A DNA stretch of 64,000 nucleotides. Source: Eopsaltria australis. Its lineage: Eukaryota > Chordata > Aves > Passeriformes > Petroicidae. This document shows, piece by piece, positions 1-11,480 of this stretch. Under the pieces are notes generated by a model that worked only from the letters and a program-made list of their open reading frames with translations, had not been told where the DNA came from and ran no database searches. Location: the NCBI GenBank assembly GCA_034509425.1, contig JAVTVJ010000033.1:4399001-4463000 (forward strand), in the 5' to 3' direction. The position numbers were made by a program, and so were the translations under genes. The number at the start of each line of letters is the position of its first letter. Positions within the stretch are counted from its first letter, which is position 1.

Positions 1-3000
1 TATAAAAATAAACCTAAGCAGAATCTAGACTGATAAGGATTAAGAAGAAAATATTACACCAAAATTTTAAGCTTCTCAGAAAAAATGAGAACAAAAAAAT
101 GGATTAAGACTCATCTGTTTTGGAAGGATGTTTCTGATAAAAATTACCAAAAACAATACAGGAATAAATTTTTATGAAATAACTTGCACAATGCCAATGT
201 TTTATTTGTCCTTTCAGTTAGTGATTAAATTATGTGCTAAAATAATTTTGTTTTCTGTTTTTCTTCTCTCATGCGGCTGTGATTGTTTTCATCATCTACA
301 CAACTGTCTAATCCTTTCATCAATCCAACTCTTTTCTCAAGGATATATTGTGGCAATGAAGACTACAGGTTAATTTTGTTTTATGTAAAGATGTATTCTC
401 ATTAATTAACTTCAAATTTGCTGCTTTTCAATTTCAGTCAGTGTCTCTTTCCTGCTGTGTTACAAACTTCTGTACATTTCCTTTCACTAATAACTATTAT
501 TAAGATATTTCATAATAGCATTTTCAAAATGCATTATCATCTCTCTAACACGATCTTTTCCGAAACATTTGGATAAATGTTATTCTTACTTCACCCTCAA
601 TAACCCCATTCCCTTTTATGATTTGAATGTGTGGGGAGGTTTCTCTTATAATCTGCCTGCTCACTTTTTTCCAGTGTAAAATTTTATTTCTCCTGTTTAG
701 AAATTATACTGGGTTTAGTACTATTTCCTGGTTAGAAATAGATTAAGCCATCTATTTCATAATAGTAAAATGTTTAGTTATCTAATTATAAATGGATTTT
801 AATTACTATATTGCTCACAAAAATATTGCTTGATGACATGAAGCAAGTCTATATTTTTACACTGACTTTTCATATGTCATTGAATATATCCAATGATAAT
901 TTTTATAAGCTCGGTCATGTATCTCAATGTACAGTTCACCTCTAACCTAAATGGTTTTTAATGTAATTAAAAAGCTGGAAAATACTATCTTTAAAATATG
1001 GATTAACAATAGAACTGGTGACTTAAAAAAACATTATTTTCCTTGTTGTGCCTGCTTCAGTTATTTGATTCAGTCTCCTAAGAAAAATAAAGGGCAAATC
1101 CAATTTGACATACATATAATTTCTTCTCAAGCCAACAGATGTGTCATTCAACTCCACATGTGCTTGGATTTTACTTCTAGTAAGAGCTCAACTGTGAATT
1201 TATAATTTATTTTAAATGATCAAAGAACAGATTGAAAATCTCTCAAAAACTAAACTAAAATTTTCCTGTAAGAAATGCTATGAAACCTACTTGGCTTTTC
1301 AATAAAAAATGTTATTGGAGGTAAAACAAACAAACAAATAAGCAAACAAAAAAAGTGTATTTGGACATTGGGTAAAAAGAAACAAAATATTTGAGGCAGT
1401 TCTATAAGTAAGATGCACTACCAAGGGAGCTGGGAATTTGCTTTAAATGTCAACTGTAATATCTAGGTCTACAATGACAGGGTCAGAAAATTAAACATAT
1501 AAAATACACATAATTAATACAGGAAGCTGTAAGTGCATGACAGCTGTAGCTAACATAATGTATGACCATGCTTGCATAAATTCAAGCACATTTATGTGGG
1601 GTGTTTCTAATATTTATATTGCTATTTTCAGGTCAGATAGTATCTATCAGACAATCCACCAGAATCAATTTATGCTCCAAAGGACACAGAGAGTATGAAC
1701 CAAACAGAAAGCTGTATATAAAATTCATACATTATCCCATAAACATTTTCTAAGGTATTTTTTCCTGAAATTTAGGGAGTAAGGAAAAGTCCCAGTTAAC
1801 TGACCTTTTCCCCCACCAACCAATTAAAACATTGGCCTAGCTCCAAATATGTGAAATTTTTAACATCTATCTGTTAAGGAGTAAGATCTCAAATTGAGAT
1901 TCAAATTCTTCTTCTGACTATCCATGTCATAGGTGTCTATGACTGAACCTAGTCTTATTTTCTAATCCCTGGATATCAGAGGCCTCCAGTGAGCAATTCT
2001 TTTCATAATGTAGTTTAGGTGTTTAACATTGGTCAGCTGAAGCATGCTCTAGAGACAACTCATCTTCTTGACTCTGAAAAGGAGCCCAAAATGAACAGCT
2101 TATATGATTATTATTTTGTTTTCTAACTTCTAGTGTAATATTTAATGAATCCTAGCCTACATATCTTCTTGTACATGCATGAAGAAGTACCTGAAACTTG
2201 AAAGCAACTACCTCCTCAGCATTCACAGCTGAGCTACTATAGAGTTTAGAAACTTCAGTTTCTTTATGCAGCTAAAATGATATGTATTGAAACAATTAAT
2301 GTAGGTGATACTAATAATTTTTAAATGGATTCAGAAAAGAGTAATGCATGTACATCATTGCAGATTTCAAGGTATTCTCAAAGCAAGATGATTTGACAAT
2401 AAACCTCAGATATTTGTTTTGAAAAGAAAGACATTTGATTGAAGAGGAAGGAATCTAGACCAAATAAAACTGCTGCTTGTATATTTTCTACCATTCTGGT
2501 GTCCACTTAAAGAAAAATGCTGACACATTAAGAGAAGTTAAAAGGATGTATACTGAAATTATTCACAATCTTGAAAAAAGGTCTTATAATGGCAGTCAGA
2601 AATCCAAAATTTTCAACTGACTGAATAGATAAAAAGTTGACTTGATCTCTGTGTATCTTCACCATGGAGAAAAAGTTACTCGTTTGTCACTGGTTACTAA
2701 GCTCCCTGCTACATTGGTAGTCATGATCTGACTACCAATGATGAACACTGCCTTCCTTTTAACATTCATTGCAAAATTTCAGGTGTTAAGAAGCAAAAAC
2801 GCCTAGATAAAATTGTAAAGGAATAGTGTCATTGCCCTTAGAAGGCTACATTACCAAGGTAGAATTAGTCAGTTCATTTCTTCTAAATCCTTTATTCTAA
2901 AATATATGAAAAGGTTAATGGTCAATAAATGCCCCATCTTCCATATTTTTGCTTCCTGTTCTAATCTGCTGTTTTTTTAATTCAAATAATTTTAGGTTAC

Positions 3001-5722
3001 AGTCATGATTTAAGTACTAATATCAACAATATGTGCAAAAAAATATGGTCTAGTTCATAAATATATAATTTCTATAATCTATTATGCTTTTCCTCTAAAG
3101 TCATATATTGTTCCTGAAGACAATAGTAATTTATAGCATTTTGTGTTGTTCTGTTGATTCCAAATTACCTTTATACAGCAAGAACTGTTTAAAACCTTAC
3201 ATATCTTGTTCCAAGGGACAATTTCCACCTGAAACATGTATACATCAGTTTCTAATGGATACAATAGGAGTGTATTTTAAAATAAAAAATGAATAAGGGA
3301 GCATAAATGCATAACTAGAGGAGATATACTCCTAAAACTGCTAAGAATCCACTATTATTAAAACTAAAAAATCCAGAAAACAAACCAAAGCGAACAAATA
3401 AACAAACAAAAACCTCAAACAAAAAAACCCAAAACAACAAAAGGTCCCCAACAACAATAAAACCCTCAGAAGTTATAAAATTTTACTATGTAGTATTTTT
3501 AAAAACTAAGTTTCTGGGCATTTTTGCTTATGTTTGTAGCAGTCTTGTTTCAAAACTCTCTTAAACATGAAGACAAACACTGGTACACATTCTCAGCTAG
3601 AAACACTTATAAAAATTCTGTTGAAGGCCATATTAAATGCAGTTGTCCTCTCTCCACTTAAGATCAGAGATGTGGCTGGGAAAGAAATTTTTTCAATCGT
3701 GTTCCATGTAGGTGAGCAGAGAAAATGCTGATTATGTTCTATTTAGATATGCGCACAAAGACACAGCACAAAACAAAGAACACAATAAGATACTCATGAG
3801 GATTTTTAACATGATTGCAATATATTGTTTTGTTTGTTCAATATTGCCTTTATTCTACCTCAACAGCACTAAACTTACAAATAGAACATTACCATAATTT
3901 CATCTTGAAAACACCTTACAGTCTCTGGTGTCAACACAACTTTTAGGACAAATAAAAGCCAATTAAATAAAACTGAGTGCTGACACACAGGTCAGAGTGA
4001 CAACTGAGCTTGATGTTATGAAGGACATGCAGACATGCAACACATTGACATATAATGCTTCAAAAGCTTAGACCTTTTAGTGATAAAACTGTTCCCATGG
4101 TGAGTATATATGAGCAGCAAAAAAGATTCTTGAATGGATACGATTTATAGAAGAATGAGGATAAAAGGAATTAAAATCAAGGTTATGTGTAGAAATTAGA
4201 AACAAAATAAAATCTTCAAGAAATACGACAAATATCAGGAGGAGAATTCTTTTTTTTGTAAAAAATACTTCATAACATTATTGAGAATTCTGTTATCTAC
4301 GACTCAAAAACCATGTTGCAAATAAGTTTAGGTTGAAAAAATGTTTAGAAAAAATGGAAAGTCTAATTCAGATTTCTGTCACTGAGTATGAAAAAAACTC
4401 TTTAAACTGGGTTTATCATATGCTGAAATATTTGACAAAATGTTAAGATCCAGATTACCCAAATATACAACAAATACTGCTTAAAGAATAAGTAAAATAG
4501 AAAGTGTATATGATAACAAATTTTGAATGTCACATAAAATTCAAGTAGCAACATGAAGATAGAAGGTGATGTGAAAAAAGACTTCCACAACAGGAGACAT
4601 TATTCTTGAGTATATAATGTCTTGGGACAGTTTTCTCTATTCCCATGATTATTAAACAAAACCAGACTTATGGTAAAGGAGAGGTAACACCTCCAGCTCA
4701 AGGCATCTCAGAGGTGCCATGGACCTTGTTGTCATACTTTGCATCTGTCATGTCTGCACCAAGCATTCTACATCACAGAATTATTCTGTACATCAACAGC
4801 AAGTCTGGCACTTTGAATTTGTCATATGTGAACAGCTTGTCTAATCTATCTGGCTCCAAATGACTACAAACTGACAGTGAGACTTGGGCCCTATGCCTTC
4901 ATGCTTTCAGATGCTTCATCTTTTCTTCAGAAAAAGATTTTAAAAGGTGGATTCTCTGTCTCAAATTTCAAAGTTCTTATTACACAGTAGCCAATAGGCC
5001 AGATAGAATCTAGTCTGACCAGAGAAGAAAATGACTGAAAGAGAAGTGCAGAATAAAACCTATGAGGTTGTCCTGAGAGCCCAGAAACCAATTCAACAAC
5101 CAGTTTAGAACTGAGGATGTGTATACTGCATTAATGATACAGCCAGGTTTTTCCCCCTTTAGAGAAAAAAAAGCAGTAACTGATCACCTTTTTCAGAAAT
5201 GTAATAAATATTTATATATTACAATTCCTTCTTCCCATTCAAATTTCCCATTCGGTCTTACATCTGCTGTGCTACCAACACCAAATGGCACCAAATGTTC
5301 CTTAAAGTACGTATATATGTACACCTGCACAGATGCTCTTTGTGTTCATAAGAGGCAATCTTTCCAGCTGAGCTTGCTTTCTCCTGAGTTTTCACTGGTC
5401 TTAGCAGAACAAACAATCCCATATTTTTCCTCTGAGAGACAAAGCGAGGCTACTGAAAACTCAACACTTTTCAGTAAAATTTTTTTATTGCAGAAACTTA
5501 CAAGCTGTAGGTTTGAGAGCTATCTCTCGAATGTTGCATGACTAGCCTAAAACCAGATAGTCTCATCTGAAGAAAATGACCCTTTACTTTTCTTTAATTA
5601 CACTATTCAAAATTTTATTGGTTAAATACATTCATCTGTATCTTGATAGGGATTTTCTCCTTTATCCAGAAATTTCATATGTACTAGCACAATGTGAAAA
5701 TCATCCCTTGGTGTCCTTCTGA
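1..5722. other. Unique AT-rich non-coding DNA
   Basis: No gene or recognisable interspersed repeat was seen. The longest open frame (5119-5541, plus, 140 codons) has no signal peptide, domain or motif that I recognise and looks like a chance frame. Small landmarks are A-rich patches at about 1324-1355 and 3365-3450 and a perfect 12-bp inverted repeat at 2712-2740, listed separately. The stretch ends at the target-site duplication of the LTR that follows. Confidence 0.6.
2712..2740. repeat. Perfect 12-bp inverted repeat (hairpin)
   Basis: The arms CATTGGTAGTCA and TGACTACCAATG are exact reverse complements separated by the five bases TGATC. The stem is mixed in composition rather than a simple AT run, so it is less trivial than most palindromes in this AT-rich window. 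The outer flanking bases do not extend the pairing. No neighbouring gene gives it a role, and chance is a reasonable explanation. Confidence 0.7.
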
Positions 5723-5728
5723 GGACAC
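5723..5728. repeat. Target-site duplication, left copy (GGACAC)
   Basis: Six bases, GGACAC, immediately before the LTR terminus TGTAGC; identical to 6338-6343. Together they mark the original integration site. Confidence 0.85.
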
Positions 5729-6337
5729 TGTAGCTGATGGCGTGGGCCGGCCAGCTGCCCACCAGGGTGTCGGACAGCAGCCCCACGGCGTTTACAGCCA
5801 GTGTCCCCGACCTGAGCGGGTTCGCTGCTGCCGAGTCTCATGCCCCTGGCCACAGGCTGCGCCTCCCTTTACGGTGGTCACTGTCACCAAAGAGCCGGAG
5901 TATCGCGGGAGGGTTCTTTTGCCCGGGATAACAGAGACACTGTAACGCAGCGTTACCAGCTCTCTGGGCATCCAGGCGAAAGATCCGGGGAGCCTTCTGC
6001 ATCAGACTTTTATTGAGGGATTACAAACCAATCACTGATGGGCTCGGGAGAGAAACCAGGGAAGGATCAGGGGACAGGAACCAACTGGGAAAGGAAGGGG
6101 GAGGAGAAGGGGAGACCGACAAGTTGATAACACAATGAACTACTGAGTAACAGTGAACTTTCTGGAGCCTAAAGATGATAGACAGCAGAGTGGCAGGTGG
6201 GGACAGGGTAGCCAGCCCCTGGGAAGCTCAGCCCATCCACAGGGCAAACCACTTAGGGCTCCACCCCAGGGGAGTCCCCAGCCCAGAGCTTCCTGGGTGG
6301 GGGAAAAGGGTTTTTGGGGGCTTGGACCACCGCAACA
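5729..6337 (-). mobile_element. Solo LTR, ERVK-type endogenous retrovirus (minus strand)
   Basis: This 609-bp block is sharply GC-rich and CpG-containing against AT-rich surroundings. On the plus strand it begins TGTAGCTGATGG and ends CCGCAACA, giving the TG...CA termini of an LTR in either orientation. It is flanked by a perfect 6-bp direct repeat, GGACAC, at 5723-5728 and 6338-6343. A 6-bp duplication is usual for ERVK-type (class II) elements. On the minus strand a polyadenylation signal AATAAA lies at 6009-6014 in a CTCAATAAAAGTCTG context, with a CCAAT-like GATTGG element upstream. No internal retroviral sequence adjoins it, so it is a solo LTR left by LTR-LTR recombination. Open frames on both strands inside it are by-products of the base composition. 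The intact duplication suggests a fairly young insertion. The orientation rests mainly on the polyadenylation signal. Confidence 0.85.
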
Positions 6338-6343
6338 GGACAC
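6338..6343. repeat. Target-site duplication, right copy (GGACAC)
   Basis: Six bases, GGACAC, immediately after the LTR terminus GCAACA; identical to the left copy. Confidence 0.85.
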
Positions 6344-9229
6344 CACTCTAAAAAAATAAAAGTTGATAAAACCTTCTCACTATTAAGTTGCAGAAGCTTA
6401 CTGAGTCACAAAACATTACAAAGAATAATAGAAATTGTTTGGAAACATTATTACAGAACAATAGTAAGCTGGTTCAAGTCATTCATTACAGGCTGAAGTT
6501 AGATTACTTCTCACGAGAACATGTGTTTTGTAGGAGTAACATGACAGAGTTAGCAGAGTAAATTGTTAAGACCTGTTAACTGGATTAAGAGGCCATTCCA
6601 CTAGATACAATGATTCTACATGAGGAATATTTTATTATTTCTGTACAGTACTTTTAGAGTACAAGTGTGTCATACAATGAAGAGCCAAAAAACTTTTCAG
6701 GATTTACCTAGTCTAGAAAACTTGGTTGCTTGAAAATATGTGTATCTTTCCAACAGGTGTACAAATATGCCACTTTTCTAAAGTGTCTAATTATACAGTG
6801 AAGAATCCAAAATAATGTATCACAGTTTTGCAGAAGTAAAAATTGTGTCCTCCTGTACCAGCACAGTCTGAAAAATTTTGTTTTTGTAGTTACATCCACA
6901 AGTAAAATAAACATTACTGTAAAATGTAAAACATGCAAATGCCCCAAGATTCATACATCTCTCTGTCTTGGTAAAACGATATGTTTCACACAATGCTTTT
7001 CTAAGTAAATTGATTTTTTTTAAAAGAAAACTAAAATTATTCCTTAAAAACATGCTAAAAGTTGCAATCTGAATAAATCTCTTTATTTCTTCTACCTTCA
7101 TCTGAAACAGTGAAATAAAGGGTAACACACAGACACCTCCATAGAAGAATTATAGAAAAAAGTTTGGTTACACAATTTACATAATTTCCCATATATTAAT
7201 GGAAAATTAAGAAGTAATTGTTCCCTAAATTAGCCAGAAAATTATCCTGGAAACTATTATTCAAATTTTACTGCTTTCTTTAATTAGACACAAAGTTTGA
7301 TCCACTGTGGTCTTTGTTGCATAATCAACCTAAAACATTTGTGACAAAGAGACATAGGTCATCACTTACAGTGTAAAATGTTCATTCTTGGTCCTAATGC
7401 TATCAATAGCAAAATAGCCTTTATTTGCATCTTTTATTCAATATAATGTTGCTTCCATTTCTAGGAAACATAATAAAATTTTCTCCTGAATTATTTTGGC
7501 TTAATTATGTCAGGTTCAAAGGATTGTCAAGCTTTATTGCATTCAGCTGAATTTCAGATTTTACAGAGCCATTCATAACAGAACTACTCAAATAATTTCT
7601 TCTCTGTTACAGTTTTTTAAAAGCAGGTTGTAGTTTTCTCTTTTTGACAGACAGAGCTTAATTTCCAGCCATTTTCTGCAAAATCATGCGTATACTTTTT
7701 TTTAAAGAAAGCATAACATTAAGAAATGCAAGTGGGTGCTTGTAAATACACCTTTATAAGAACTAATAAACAAGTACAACAATTCTGATTTTGAATATAT
7801 CTGTGCCATTTCATTTTCCCAAGTCAAAATGGGGTGGGTGCATAAGTGTGGATGCATTTTTGCCATTGAATAGATAGATATTTAGTAGAAATGTGCAACT
7901 TATTTTAACTAAGTACAGCTAAAACAGCCTTAAAACTTAAATTCTGTGGACTACTCAAGCTCAACTTTCAGTGAGAAATAGTGGCAAGAAACTATCCTTT
8001 GTCTGTAAAAGCTTCTTCACTTAGAGAAATATCTGTGTGCATCACAGGAGAGGAGAATTGTAGGTCAAGGGGTTAATTCTACTTACCACAATATATATTC
8101 TGCAACTGACTTGTAGCTCTGTGATCTGCAGAACTCTCACTTAATAGGGAAGGCTTAAAGTAGAAAGAAACCAAATTCCTTTTAATGATAGTTGAAAGCA
8201 CTAGGGTTTACCAAAGGAAGGGAAAGCTAATATTGGGGGAAGGGAGTTGCTGTATTTTCATTTTGTTCTTTGTTGTCTTTATGTTTAGAGGGACAGGAGA
8301 GTGTTTGAAACCATTTCTTCAGAAATCTCAAGGGAGAAATAATGATGGGGAGGGTGAGCTTTTATCCTTTACAAAGAAAACCTACAAAAAGTTGCTACTC
8401 AAAGCCATGAACATACAACAAGGTGAAAAGCAATACAGTCCACTTTATGTATAAAGAAAATTGTGGAAATAACAACTCTCCAACTATAAGTGTCGCCGAA
8501 AAAAAAGGATGGGCATGAGCCATTAAATGTACTATAATCTATTCAGTGAGTTTAATGTAAGGGTCATTATGAATTTAATGCTTTTTCAATGATTTATAAT
8601 GCAATGGCATATAGAAGTCACTCCCAGGGTAGACCCACCAATGTGCCATGTTGCTTCTGCATACTGATTAAGTCAAAAAACTCAAACCACAGAAAAATTT
8701 GCTAACTAATCTAAAGAATCTAGAACCCTCTCATGATAATTTTGCACAGGATGGCTGTCAGACTGCTCTTTTCCATTTCCAAATTAGGAAGATGTACAAA
8801 ACCCCCTGCAGATCCCTTTTATTCTTCATAATCTTTCCTATGACTTTGAAAATACCCAAGATAATAGTTAAATATTTCATAGAATGGGTTGAATGCAAGA
8901 TTCAGATCATATGTCTATTACTGCAGTATATGGAACATTACTTTTCTTATATTTTACACAGATTTAGATTAACAGAGCATAGCAGCATTTGCACATCATG
9001 CTGAGAAGACATTCAGAAGCTCCAGCAGGGTAATATATTTGTGCATATATGTGTTTCATACTATGCTTGACAGACACTTAAACAGAGAAGGCTTGGGTAG
9101 ACCTCCCACCACCAGAACTGATAGCCTAATTTCAATATAACTGGGACAGCCAAATCCCTTTTCTCTTCCTCCTTGTCATTGGCATGTGATGAGATTAGCT
9201 TTTCTATTTAATTTTTTTTTCAAATTGCC
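6344..9229. other. Unique AT-rich non-coding DNA
   Basis: Nothing identifiable was seen. Short open frames on both strands (up to 102 codons, 6820-7128 minus) carry no recognised motif. No LTR ends, LINE 3' tails or tRNA-like boxes were noticed. Confidence 0.55.
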
Positions 9230-10020
9230 TGCTGTCTGTGATCCTTTGTCAGAAACAGGTCTTTCAGGTCACTCAAAGACTCATCAGCAAAGTATTGGCA
9301 AAAGCAGATTTAATACAAAGGTGAAAGTTGACAAAAGTTGTTGGCAAGTCTACTACTGTTCACTCTACTACTTACTAAGTTGTTACAACAACCAGAGAAT
9401 AATCAGATTAAAATCAATCCAAAATTATCTACATGGTAGCTAGGGATGGAAAAAGGTAAAGATGGGAAGGGATAAGGATGAAAAGGAATAAGGCTGACTC
9501 AACTCCTGTTGAGTCACAAGGTTCAGAGTGGACCTCTCTCCAAATTTAGCCCTGAGCTTGACCAGTGGTGTAGGCCAAAGGTTTTAAAAGAATTTAACTT
9601 AAGAGCACTCAGTCACTAGCATTAACAAAAGATTGTATAGAATTTACTATAATCACAACAGTAACTCACTTCTAAACCTAATTTACTTACAAATCTAACA
9701 TATTTAAAAAATTTAAGACAGCAACATTCATAATACATTTGCTGTCGCATATTCACATGCACACGCAGAGATCTAAAGAGTATATCTAAAGTGGATATAT
9801 ACCTGTGAAAAATCTGCTTTGCAACTTTGCAATGGGTGAAGGATTGAGCCTCAAGAAGTGGAGATAGCCCAGGCTCCATCATTGGCTTTTGATGGTGGCC
9901 CTTCAAGTATAGCAAAATTGAGAGTTCACTGGCTCTGAGAAGTGTCCCAGGAAGAGGGGCTTTTCTGATCACAGCCAGCTTCAGTCCAGGAGAGCTCAGA
10001 GAGTCACATTAAAGACCACT
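9230..10020 (-). mobile_element. Probable old LTR (minus strand), boundaries approximate
   Basis: Read on the minus strand, the left part (about 9230-9330 in plus coordinates) carries ATTAAATCTGCTTTTGCC and then AATACTTTGCTGATGAGTC. This resembles the R/U5 end of avian endogenous retrovirus LTRs with a variant polyadenylation signal, ATTAAA. The right part (9840-10010) is richer in GC and reads like a U3 region on the minus strand. One possible 5' end is TGTGACTCTCTGAGC, around 9990-10005. I could not find matching target-site duplications, so the ends are approximate and the element is probably old. A 116-codon minus frame at 9622-9972 lies inside and has no recognisable product. It could instead be an unrelated sequence that happens to look like an LTR. 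Confidence 0.45.
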
Positions 10021-10199
10021 GTTTATAGGGCCACAAGAGAGTTGGTTCAAGGTGTAATAATTTTCCATCCTGGATGCAATTTGGATCAATAACTTTCCTT
10101 GAAATTTAAATAACAAAAATGTTGTTCCACTTGGGTTGTTATTCAGGTAAGAAAAATAAATTTTCACACCTGTTTGTTAAAAAAAGGAGCCCATTGGAC

Positions 10200-11480
10200 A
10201 TCATAAGTCCCATGGAGCAGACAGTGTTTCTGATAAGTGCCAGAGGAGCTTAGCCTGGGTGATGTTTGTCAAGGCCAAGGCCTGATGGACATTTCTAAGA
10301 TCATAGTGCAGCCTGAATGTGAAGTTAGGTGTCAATTTTACTCCCACATCCTGTTGTGCCAAATGCCTAAGGCTAGCAGGGGACAGATGCTTCAGGAATT
10401 ATGGTAGTTGTACGTCATGGACTTTAACAGCAAAAAATGAACGGAGGCAAAAATGTATATTCTACTGAGCATCACCTTCTACTGCATTGCACCTGATAGA
10501 CTCTCACACTTGTGCAGAAGCATCATGAAGAAAGGCGAACATACTAGAGAAGAAAATATTTCTATAGGGCACCAGTGAATGACTGACTAGAAGGTGATGT
10601 TTCCCTGAGCCATGATCTTTGCTCTCTCCTGAACACACAGCATAATATGGAGGGTCAGTACCTCATACACTAACATCCAGAAAAAATTCTGTTTTTTTCT
10701 CATAATTAAAATTTCTGTGATTTCCTTACTTTTCTCAATATACTTCATGGTCTTCTGTGTGAAGATCTGCCACTCATTAGTGTCTACTGTCTGTCTCTCA
10801 TCCTGATGAACTTGACACACATGAGGACAGGAGATTGCTTACAGCACCTACCTTCAATAAAACAGACATGTTCTGTGTAGGTTTATAATCTGGTTTTGGG
10901 GCTCTTGTTTTTCTAGTTTCAGTTCTGACTTTGACAAGACACTATGTGGCAAGGTGACCTGAAAATACTAAGTGAAGAACAGGTCATCCATAGCTGTGAA
11001 AATGTCAATTGGATAGAGAGGACCTTTATTCCCCCTGTAGTATGTCTCTACGTACCTGCAATGGTAATGGAAATAGAAAACCCATAAAACTTAGGTAAGT
11101 CTAATTCCTTTTTTACTACGGACATGTGGAAGGCAGTGGTTTCTTTGCACATCTCCATTCCAGTATACACTCTGGTAGGAAACCTGCAAGATGGGGAGCA
11201 GCCATCTCCAGAGCTATCAGGATGCTATGCCTGGCCTTGTGAAGAAAAGCAGCTTAAATTTCTGTATGGTTTGGCTCAGAATGGTGCCAGATGACACCTC
11301 GAAGTTCCCTTCCATGAATGTAAAAGTATGCAAGCCCAGTAACTTCATGGCTCTCAGCACCACTGTTATAAGGTTATCTGGAGTGCCGGCTGGCTGCAAA
11401 TCCCATCTGTCTTCTTAATAACTAACACTGAATCTTTCAAAAGCTTTGTCTGCACAGCATGTGGAGTTGCTGAGGATAGT
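10200..11480 (-). pseudogene. Possible decayed coding remnant, unidentified
   Basis: Base composition changes here, and minus-strand translations look more protein-like than their surroundings. Frames at 11217-11399 (containing LITVVLRAMKLLGLHTF and FKLLFFTRPG) and 10587-10820 (containing EWQIFTQKTMKYIEKSKEI) are separated by stretches with stops. Possible splice-like signals on the minus strand include a pyrimidine-rich tract ending in GCAG near 11055 and GAAGGTAGGT near 10850. I do not recognise the protein, and no poly-A tail or flanking duplication marks a processed copy. It may be an old pseudogene, fragments of a transposon protein, or a chance run of open frames. Confidence 0.2.

Noticed and set aside
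5119..5541. 140-codon plus-strand frame as a gene
   Set aside because: It has no domain, splice context or promoter, and its composition matches the surrounding non-coding DNA.
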